Source: Prevotella sp. UBA5379 (GTDB lineage Bacteria > Bacteroidota > Bacteroidia > Bacteroidales > Bacteroidaceae). From it: a DNA stretch of 30,072 nt. Below, piece by piece: positions 24,040 through 30,072 of this stretch; position 1 is the first letter of the stretch, and the number at the start of each line of letters is the position of its first letter. The stretch spans positions 1 to 30,072 of the forward strand of contig DHOX01000070.1 of the NCBI GenBank assembly GCA_002409785.1, given 5' to 3'. The position numbers and the translations under genes are program-made. The notes beneath the pieces were generated by a model. That model saw only the letters and a list, made by a program, of their open reading frames with translations, searched no databases and was not told the origin of the DNA.

Positions 24040-24061
24040 CATCAAAATAATATACACAATC

Positions 24062-25408
24062 ATGAATCTTGATGTCTTAACAGCGATTTCTCCTATTGAT
24101 GGACGTTACCGAAGTAAAACGGAACCTCTTGCAAACTATTTCTCCGAGTATGCTCTTATACGTTATCGCATTCGCGTGGAGATAGAATATTTTATCACAC
24201 TTTGTGAACTGCCTTTGCCCCAGTTGAGGACTTTTGACCATCAGTCTTTTGATGAGTTACGGTCCATCTATAAAAATCTTTCTGAGGAGGATGCTCAACG
24301 TGTCAAAGATATTGAGAAGATTACTAATCATGATGTCAAGGCCGTGGAATATTTTATCAAAGAGGAATTTGATAAATTGGGCATTGAGGAGAAATATAAG
24401 GATTTCGTACATTTCGGACTGACTTCCCAGGATATTAACAATACGGCGGCACCTCTGATGATTAAGGAGGCCATCAATAATGTTTATATTCCGCAACTTC
24501 AGGAAATGATAGATCTTCTTCAGAAGGATGCTGAAGAGTGGAAAAATATTCCTATGTTGGCCAAGACCCATGGTCAGCCTGCTTCACCTACCCGTCTAGG
24601 GAAAGAGGTAGAGGTTTATGTCTATCGTCTGACTACACAGTTGGATTCATTGAAGGCCTGTAAGATTACGGCAAAGTTTGGTGGAGCTACGGGTAATTAT
24701 AATGCACACCATGTGGCATATCCTGATTATGACTGGAAAAAGATAGGAGATCGTTTCGTTCATGATAAACTTGGTCTGGAGCGTGAGCAATATACGACTC
24801 AGATCAGCAACTATGATAATCTGGGCGCTGTTTTTGATGCCCTTCGTCGTATCAACACGATAATCATTGACCTTGACCGTGACTTCTGGATGTATATCTC
24901 CATGGAATATTTCAAGCAGAAGATCAAGAAGGGAGAAGTCGGATCCAGCGCGATGCCTCATAAAGTTAATCCGATCGACTATGAAAACAGTGAAGGGAAT
25001 CTGGGGCTTTCAAATGCGATCCTCCAGTTCCTGGCTCGCAAATTACCGGTAAGCCGCCTACAGAGAGACCTTACAGATTCTACCGTACTCCGGAATATCG
25101 GCGTGCCTTTAGGACATAGTATCATTGCCATACAGAGCACGATCAAAGGTCTTCATAAGTTGATCCTCAACCAGAAGAAGATAGATGAGGACCTGGATAA
25201 TAACTGGGCAGTTGTGGCTGAGGCTATTCAGACCATTCTGCGCCGTGAGGGCTATCCGAACCCATACGAGGCCTTGAAGTCGCTTACCCGGACGAATGAG
25301 AAGATAACGGAAAAGAAAATTCATGATTTTATAGAGGGATTGAAAGTGAGTGATAGCGTCAAGGAAGAACTTCTTGCTATTACTCCAGGTAATTATACCG
25401 GAATGTGA
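24062..25408 (+). CDS. purB: Adenylosuccinate lyase
   Basis: PurB catalyses two fumarate-releasing steps of purine synthesis: SAICAR to AICAR and adenylosuccinate to AMP. The 448-residue protein belongs to the fumarase/aspartase superfamily. It has the N-terminal ISPIDGRY motif, the TSQDINNTA substrate loop, AKTHGQPASPT, and the superfamily signature SSAMPHKVNP (295-304) that holds the catalytic serine loop. Length and the LTAISPIDGRYRSKTEPL start match the E. coli-like type common in Bacteroidota. It is the only gene in its unit, with its own promoter, and no clear terminator hairpin is seen after it. Confidence 0.97.
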   Translation: MNLDVLTAISPIDGRYRSKTEPLANYFSEYALIRYRIRVEIEYFITLCELPLPQLRTFDHQSFDELRSIYKNLSEEDAQRVKDIEKITNHDVKAVEYFIKEEFDKLGIEEKYKDFVHFGLTSQDINNTAAPLMIKEAINNVYIPQLQEMIDLLQKDAEEWKNIPMLAKTHGQPASPTRLGKEVEVYVYRLTTQLDSLKACKITAKFGGATGNYNAHHVAYPDYDWKKIGDRFVHDKLGLEREQYTTQISNYDNLGAVFDALRRINTIIIDLDRDFWMYISMEYFKQKIKKGEVGSSAMPHKVNPIDYENSEGNLGLSNAILQFLARKLPVSRLQRDLTDSTVLRNIGVPLGHSIIAIQSTIKGLHKLILNQKKIDEDLDNNWAVVAEAIQTILRREGYPNPYEALKSLTRTNEKITEKKIHDFIEGLKVSDSVKEELLAITPGNYTGM

Positions 25409-25560
25409 GACGATAAGAAGGATTGTCGATTTTGTAAAAAGGTAGTGGAGGATTCCCGTCTCTTGATTTCTCAGCAATAACAAAGAATAATAATGTGTTT
25501 TCAGACAAACTAGAATAGTATTAATTTTAAAGAACATTAAGATTTTATTTTTAACTAACC

Positions 25561-25574
25561 TGGCCGTGAGGCCA
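25561..25574 (+). other. Small GNRA-like hairpin in front of the pseudouridine synthase gene
   Basis: TGGCC (25561-25565) pairs with GGCCA (25570-25574) around the tetraloop GTGA, which fits the stable GNRA class. It lies 17 bases before the ATG at 25592, next to the AAAGGAAA ribosome-binding stretch. A near-consensus -7 element, TAATTTTA, lies at 25522-25529. Confidence 0.4.
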
Positions 25575-25591
25575 TTAAAGGAAATTTAGAC

Positions 25592-27151
25592 ATGGATTCA
25601 GAAGAAAACGAAAACAATCTAAAAGATACGTCTGCAACAAACAACGATAGCAGTCGCAACAACAACGACAATAGTCGGGAAAGTTATAAATCGCCGGATG
25701 GCACTCAAAATACTTATCGGGGTTCTGGGCGTCCCCGTCCCCGCATTCATGTTCAGAGAGCATACAGCTCTGACCGGGGTAATCCCGCCAATGGAGCTGA
25801 CGGAGGTTTTATGCCCGAGGGGTTCGGTGGTGGACTTCAGGGGGGTAACGGCGCTCCGGACCATTCTTCGCATAATGGTTATACACCACATGGAGGGTAT
25901 CATGCCTCCCGTGGAGGTTATGGCAATAACAGAGGTGGCTATAATTCCGGAAATTATAACGGCAATCATGGTTACGGGAATAACCGTGGAGGAGGATACC
26001 AGCCCCGGCAACAGGGTGGCTATCGTCCACGGTATAATAATGGCAATCAGGAAGATGGAGGTGGTTACCGTCCCCGTTATAATGCACCAGACTCAGAAGG
26101 AGGGTATCGCCCACGCTATAATAATTCTGACGAGGAAGGTGGTTATCAGCCTCGTGGCGGTTACCAGCCCCGTGGTGGTTATCAGCCTCGTGGAGGGTAT
26201 CAATCCCGCGGTGGTTATAATAATAATCATGGTGGCTATCCGTCCCGGGGAGGTTATAACAACCGGAGCAGCTATGGTTATAATAATAACAATCGGGGTG
26301 GTTATGGCTATAACCGTGGAGGATATGGCAATAACCGTGGCGGCTATCATCAGCATACGGAAGGTTATGATCCGAATGCAAAATACAGTCAGAAGAAGCA
26401 GATTGAGTATAAGGAAGAAAATGTAGATCCGAAAGAACCGATTCGGTTGAATAAGTTCCTGGCTAATGCTGGCGTTTGCTCTCGTCGTGAAGCAGATGAG
26501 TTCATCCAGGCTGGTGTCGTTCAGGTAAACGGAAAAGTGGTTACCGAACTGGGCACGAAAGTTCTCCGTACGGATGAAATCAAGTTCCATGACCAGACCG
26601 TTACCTTAGAGAAGAAAGTCTATATCCTCTTGAATAAACCGAAGGGATATGTTACAACCAGTGATGATCCCCAGCAACGTAAGACCGTGATGGACCTGGT
26701 GAAGGGGGCATGCCCGGAACGTATCTATCCGGTCGGTCGCCTGGATCGTAATACTACAGGAGTCCTTCTGCTCACCAATGACGGTGATCTGGCCAGCAAA
26801 CTGACTCATCCGAAGTTCCTGAAGAAAAAGGTCTATGCCGTACAACTCGACAAACCTGTTACGGCTCATGATCTTCAGCAGATTGCCGATGGAGTCACAC
26901 TGGAAGATGGTGAGGTCCACGCAGATGCTGTGGAGTACACTGACGACAGGGATAAAACCCGGGTGGGTGTGGAGATACACAGTGGCAAGAACCGCATCGT
27001 CCGCCGGATCTTTGAAAGCCTTGGCTATCGTGTCATCCGCCTTGACCGTGTTCTCTTCGCCGGCTTGACTAAGAAATATCTTCGGCGGGGAGATTGGCGC
27101 TTCCTTACGGAGCAGGAAGTAGATATGCTTCGCATGGGAGCTTTTGAATGA
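25592..27151 (+). CDS. RsuA/RluB-type RNA pseudouridine synthase with a Gly/Tyr/Arg-rich N-terminal arm
   Basis: The 519-residue protein has two parts. Residues 1-280 are low-complexity, rich in G, Y, R, N, P and Q, with repeated RGGY and GGYQPR units. The C-terminal half is a normal RsuA/RluB/RluE enzyme: an S4 RNA-binding domain (about 283-345, PIRLNKFLANAGVCSRREADE), then the catalytic domain with the active-site aspartate D385 in GRLDRNTTG and the final RRIFESLGYRVIRLDR. It should convert specific uridines of rRNA to pseudouridine; 23S rRNA by an RluB-like enzyme is likely but the target is not certain. The arm looks disordered and RNA-binding, as in RGG proteins. Low-complexity N-termini recur in Bacteroidota members, but its length here is notable. 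The ATG at 25592 follows AAAGGAAA. Confidence 0.9.
   Translation: MDSEENENNLKDTSATNNDSSRNNNDNSRESYKSPDGTQNTYRGSGRPRPRIHVQRAYSSDRGNPANGADGGFMPEGFGGGLQGGNGAPDHSSHNGYTPHGGYHASRGGYGNNRGGYNSGNYNGNHGYGNNRGGGYQPRQQGGYRPRYNNGNQEDGGGYRPRYNAPDSEGGYRPRYNNSDEEGGYQPRGGYQPRGGYQPRGGYQSRGGYNNNHGGYPSRGGYNNRSSYGYNNNNRGGYGYNRGGYGNNRGGYHQHTEGYDPNAKYSQKKQIEYKEENVDPKEPIRLNKFLANAGVCSRREADEFIQAGVVQVNGKVVTELGTKVLRTDEIKFHDQTVTLEKKVYILLNKPKGYVTTSDDPQQRKTVMDLVKGACPERIYPVGRLDRNTTGVLLLTNDGDLASKLTHPKFLKKKVYAVQLDKPVTAHDLQQIADGVTLEDGEVHADAVEYTDDRDKTRVGVEIHSGKNRIVRRIFESLGYRVIRLDRVLFAGLTKKYLRRGDWRFLTEQEVDMLRMGAFE
26138..26209 (+). repeat. Four tandem 18-bp coding repeats (GGYQPR)
   Basis: Units start at 26138, 26156, 26174 and 26192; the first and third are identical (GGTGGTTATCAGCCTCGT) and the others differ at a few positions. 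They encode GGYQPR three times and then GGYQSR (residues 183-206). In-frame gain or loss of units is likely between strains. Confidence 0.85.
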
Positions 27152-27159
27152 TTTAGGGG

Positions 27160-27191
27160 AGCCGGCTTTATACTTATTGAGCCGGCTTTTT
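27160..27191 (+). terminator. Terminator between the pseudouridine synthase gene and asnS
   Basis: AGCCGGCT occurs at 27160-27167 and 27180-27187. As each copy is self-complementary, the two can pair as an 8-bp GC-rich stem with a 12-base loop, followed by five T. It lies nine bases after the stop and 24 bases before the asnS ATG, so it may be partial and asnS may also be read through. Confidence 0.75.
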
Positions 27192-27214
27192 GGCAATTAA
27201 TACTGAAGAGAGAA

Positions 27215-28615
27215 ATGAAAAGAACAAAAGTTATTGATGCCTTGAAGGGTACCGGTTTAGGGAATGTAATCAATGTGAAGGGATGGGTCCGTTTCCATCG
27301 GAGCAGTAAGGTCGTGGATTTTATCGCCCTGAATGACGGCTCAACGATCAAGAATATACAGATTGTCGTTAATCCGGCTGATTTGGATGAGGAAGTGCTG
27401 AAGAAGATTACAACAGGATCCTGCATCAGTGCAACCGGTATTCTGGTAGAGAGCAAAGGTAAGGGGCAAGCTTTTGAGATGCAATGCCAAAGTCTTCATA
27501 TTTATGGCCTTTGCCCTTCAGATTATCCTATGCAGAAGAAGGGACAGAGTTTTGAGTATATGCGCAAATATGCCCATCTCCGGTTGCGTACGAATACTTT
27601 TGGGGCCGTCTTCCGTATCCGCCATCACCTTGCTATGGCTATTCATAAGTATTTTGACGAACATGGATTTTATTATTTTAATACCCCTTTGCTGACTTCT
27701 TCTGATGCTGAAGGCGCAGGAGATATGTTTCAGGTGACGACTCTGGATATTGATCATGATAAAATCCGTCCTGGAGAGAATGGGAAAACGGACTATAGTG
27801 AAGATTTCTTCGGTAAGAAAGTGAATCTGACCGTATCTGGGCAACTGGAAGGTGAACTTGGAGCAACGGCTTTGGGCGCCATCTATACGTTCGGGCCGAC
27901 GTTCCGTGCAGAGAATTCAAATACTCCGCGCCATTTGGCTGAGTTCTGGATGATCGAACCTGAAATAGCTTTCATGGATATGCCCGAGTTGATGGATCTG
28001 GAGGAGGATTTTATCAAGTTCTGTATCAAATATGCTCTGGATCATTGCGCGGATGACCTGGCCTTTCTGAATAAGATGATTGATAAAGGACTGATCGAGC
28101 GCCTGCAAGGGGTGTTAAAGGAAGATTTCGTCCGCCTGCCCTATACCGAAGGGGTCAAGATTCTGGAAGAGGCTGTGAAAGGTGGTCATCATTTTGATAA
28201 CCCCGTCTACTGGGGCGTTGATCTGGCCAGTGAACATGAGCGCTATCTTGTGGAGGAACATTTCAAGCGTCCGGTAATCATGACGGATTATCCCAAAGAT
28301 ATTAAGGCCTTTTACATGAAAATCAATGCTGATGACAAGACCGTACAGGGTACTGACGTGCTCTTCCCGCAAATCGGAGAGATTATCGGGGGAAGTGTGA
28401 GAGAGGAGGATTATGACAAACTCCTTTCTGAAATTGAGCGCCGTCATATTCCAATGAAGGATATGTGGTGGTACCTCGATACGCGTAAGTATGGCTCTTG
28501 TCCTCATGCCGGTTTCGGACTCGGTTTTGAACGCCTTGTACTTTTTGTTACAGGAATGCAGAATATCCGTGATGTTATTCCATTCCCTCGTACTCCGAAG
28601 AACGTAGAGTTCTGA
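27215..28615 (+). CDS. asnS: Asparaginyl-tRNA synthetase
   Basis: AsnS charges tRNA-Asn with asparagine in the cytoplasm. The 466-residue class IIb synthetase has an N-terminal OB-fold anticodon-binding domain (about 1-105, VKGWVRFHRSSKVVDFIALNDGS), then the catalytic domain with motif 2 around GPTFRAENSNTPRHLAEFWM and motif 3 GFGLGFERLVLFVTG close to the C-terminus, ending NIRDVIPFPRTP. The presence of asparagine-specific HLAEFWMIEPE and the length separate it from AspRS. It lies downstream of a terminator, so it may have its own promoter, though none matches TAnnTTTG in the 63 bases before it. Confidence 0.97.
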   Translation: MKRTKVIDALKGTGLGNVINVKGWVRFHRSSKVVDFIALNDGSTIKNIQIVVNPADLDEEVLKKITTGSCISATGILVESKGKGQAFEMQCQSLHIYGLCPSDYPMQKKGQSFEYMRKYAHLRLRTNTFGAVFRIRHHLAMAIHKYFDEHGFYYFNTPLLTSSDAEGAGDMFQVTTLDIDHDKIRPGENGKTDYSEDFFGKKVNLTVSGQLEGELGATALGAIYTFGPTFRAENSNTPRHLAEFWMIEPEIAFMDMPELMDLEEDFIKFCIKYALDHCADDLAFLNKMIDKGLIERLQGVLKEDFVRLPYTEGVKILEEAVKGGHHFDNPVYWGVDLASEHERYLVEEHFKRPVIMTDYPKDIKAFYMKINADDKTVQGTDVLFPQIGEIIGGSVREEDYDKLLSEIERRHIPMKDMWWYLDTRKYGSCPHAGFGLGFERLVLFVTGMQNIRDVIPFPRTPKNVEF

Positions 28616-28787
28616 TCGGAAGGGGAATGAATCTTCGGGAGTAATCCTCGGTTCTTAAACAGAATCTTTTAAGTTGTTAGTATATTAATTGTTGAATAGC
28701 ACGAATTCCTTCATCTCTCACTTGGCTGCAACTGAGCTTATAAGGGAAAGATGGAGGATTTCTATTATAAATGAATCAGTAATTCCT

Positions 28788-29879
28788 ATGGGGAAAATTA
28801 TTTTAACGGGAGACCGTCCGACCGGCAAACTTCATCTCGGTCATTATGTGGGTTCGCTTCGCCGCCGTGTCCAATTGCAAAATGCGGGTGATTATGACCG
28901 GATGTTTGTCTTTATGGCTGATGTCCAGGCGTTGACAGACAATGCCGATAATCCTGAGAAAATCAGACAAAATATTATTGAAGTGGCCTTGGATTACCTT
29001 TCTGCAGGACTTGATCCTGAAAAGTGTACCCTTTACATCCAGAGCCGCATCCCTGAACTCGCGGAGTTGACGGTATATCTGGCTAATCTGGTCAGTGTCA
29101 GTCGTGTCCAGCGTAATCCGACAGTGAAGACGGAGATCAAGATGCGTAACTTTGAGGCAAATATTCCTCTGGGCTTCTTTTGCTATCCTGTTTCACAGGC
29201 AGCCGATATTGCGGCTTTCAAGGCTACTACGGTGCCAGCAGGTGAAGATCAGGAACCAATGCTGGAGCTGACGCGCGAGCTCGTCCGTCGTTTCAATCAG
29301 ATCTATGCCCCCGTACTGGTAGAACCTGAGATTATGCTTCCGGAAAATGCTTCGTCCCGCCGCTTACCGGGTACGGACGGGAAGGAGAAGATGAGCAAGA
29401 GCCTGGGCAATTGCATTTATCTGAGTGATGATAAAGACACGGTCTGGCAGAAAGTCCGTTCCATGTATACGGATCCGTCTCATATCAATGTGGAGGATCC
29501 CGGACATATTGAGGGGAATACGGTGTTCACTTATCTGGATGCCTTCTCTACAGAGACTGATTTTGCTGATTTCTGGCCGGAATATAAGAATTTGGATGAG
29601 CTCAAGGCGGCTTATACTCATGGTGGAATAGGGGACATGAAATGTAAGAAATTTCTTAATAAAGTCCTCATCAAGATGCTGGATCCGATTCGTGTCCGCC
29701 GGCATGAGTATGAACAGGACATTCCGGAAATTTATCATCTCTTGAAAAAGGGATCTGATGCCGCTCGTGAAGTGGCTGCCTCTACAATGGATGATGTCCG
29801 TAAGGCAATGCGAATTGACTATTTCGAGGATGAACAACTTATTCATCAACAGGCTGAGAAATATAAAGCAAAATCCTGA
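28788..29879 (+). CDS. trpS: Tryptophanyl-tRNA synthetase
   Basis: TrpS charges tRNA-Trp. The 363-residue class I synthetase has the HIGH-type motif GKLHLGH (13-19) in TGDRPTGKLHLGHYVGSL and KMSKS (201-205) in GKEKMSKSLGN. It is a little longer than the ~330-residue enterobacterial form. The frame is open back to 28689, but no homologue begins before MGKIILTGDRPTG, so I chose the ATG at 28788. Between asnS and this start are 172 bases with no clear promoter consensus. No tryptophan codon run or attenuator is evident in that stretch. A strong terminator follows. Confidence 0.96.
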   Translation: MGKIILTGDRPTGKLHLGHYVGSLRRRVQLQNAGDYDRMFVFMADVQALTDNADNPEKIRQNIIEVALDYLSAGLDPEKCTLYIQSRIPELAELTVYLANLVSVSRVQRNPTVKTEIKMRNFEANIPLGFFCYPVSQAADIAAFKATTVPAGEDQEPMLELTRELVRRFNQIYAPVLVEPEIMLPENASSRRLPGTDGKEKMSKSLGNCIYLSDDKDTVWQKVRSMYTDPSHINVEDPGHIEGNTVFTYLDAFSTETDFADFWPEYKNLDELKAAYTHGGIGDMKCKKFLNKVLIKMLDPIRVRRHEYEQDIPEIYHLLKKGSDAAREVAASTMDDVRKAMRIDYFEDEQLIHQQAEKYKAKS

Positions 29880-29900
29880 TTCTGAATGAATGACTTTTAG

Positions 29901-29931
29901 AAAGACTGGTCCAGGCGATCAGTCTTTTTTT
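29901..29931 (+). terminator. Rho-independent terminator after trpS
   Basis: AAAGACTGGTC (29901-29911) pairs with GATCAGTCTTT (29917-29927) in an 11-bp stem with one G-T wobble and a five-base loop, ending in a T-run. The remaining 141 bases of the window hold nothing I can identify. Confidence 0.9.
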
Positions 29932-30072
29932 ATGTTTTCATGATTGGGTAGCAACTGGGACAGTATGTCAGTATCTGACGGCATGGCATCCGTGTCTTTC
30001 TTTCATCTTGACATGGAAAGGCATGATCTCTTGATGCAAGTCAAAATCAATGTTGAAGGATAGAAATAAAGT

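Noticed and set aside
25698..26426. Plus-strand 242-codon frame overlapping the low-complexity arm
   Set aside because: It is an out-of-frame reading of the repetitive arm, giving an Ile/Val/Met-rich sequence with no start context or homology; the main frame has a proven catalytic domain.
28751..28774. Seven-codon frame MEDFYYK before trpS as a leader peptide
   Set aside because: It has no tryptophan codon and no terminator or alternative hairpins nearby, so attenuation is not supported.
28689..28787. Extended N-terminus of trpS
   Set aside because: The added 33 residues precede the standard MGKIILTGDRPTG start and use a weak TTG codon.
29968..30072. Minus-strand open frame running off the right edge (34 codons)
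   Set aside because: No recognisable motif and too short; it could be the end of a gene outside the window but cannot be supported.
1..30072. Search for CRISPR arrays, insertion sequences, integrases, toxin-antitoxin or defence genes
   Set aside because: No regularly spaced repeats, transposase or integrase motifs, or att duplication at tRNA-Val were seen; all large frames are housekeeping genes.

Overview
The window is a housekeeping stretch of chromosome from a member of the Bacteroidota, most likely Bacteroidales and probably Prevotella-like. Three things point there. Nine start regions carry the Bacteroidota sigma-ABfr -7 element TAnnTTTG. Strong Shine-Dalgarno sequences are mostly absent. 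The gene neighbourhoods are typical of that order: DUF177-rpmF-fabH-era-der, mlaE-mlaF divergent from lptB, tig-clpP-clpX-recQ, guaB-parvulins-OstA-mutL, and an RsuA/RluB enzyme with a Gly/Arg/Tyr/Asn-rich N-terminus. The species name is an inference; no lineage-specific marker was checked.

Layout: 184-1943 is a YceD-like protein, ribosomal protein L32 and FabH, closed by a strong terminator. 2045-4802 holds the GTPases Era and Der and a small lipoprotein translationally coupled to der. 4815-6378 on the minus strand is the MlaF/MlaE lipid-transport pair, divergent from lptB (6514-7380). 7496-11095 is the proteostasis block tig, clpP and clpX; clpP has a long structured leader. recQ follows. 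13682-19873 is guaB, two envelope parvulins and an OstA-like protein joined by ATGA overlaps, then mutL (20076-21911). ompA (22169-23329) and tRNA-Val(UAC) each have their own promoter and terminator. The last part is purB, an RNA pseudouridine synthase, asnS and trpS.

Two themes recur. One is translation and protein quality control: L32, Era, Der, trigger factor, ClpXP, pseudouridine synthase, two aminoacyl-tRNA synthetases and a tRNA. The other is outer-membrane building: MlaEF, LptB, two periplasmic parvulins, an OstA-like protein and OmpA. Purine synthesis (guaB, purB) and DNA maintenance (recQ, mutL) complete the set.

I found no mobile element, CRISPR array, defence system or clear new operon. 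The items most worth a second look are non-coding structures (the clpP leader, a perfect 13-bp inverted repeat between clpX and recQ, a hairpin cluster after the tRNA), the unusual C-terminal motifs of MutL, and the low-complexity arm of the pseudouridine synthase.
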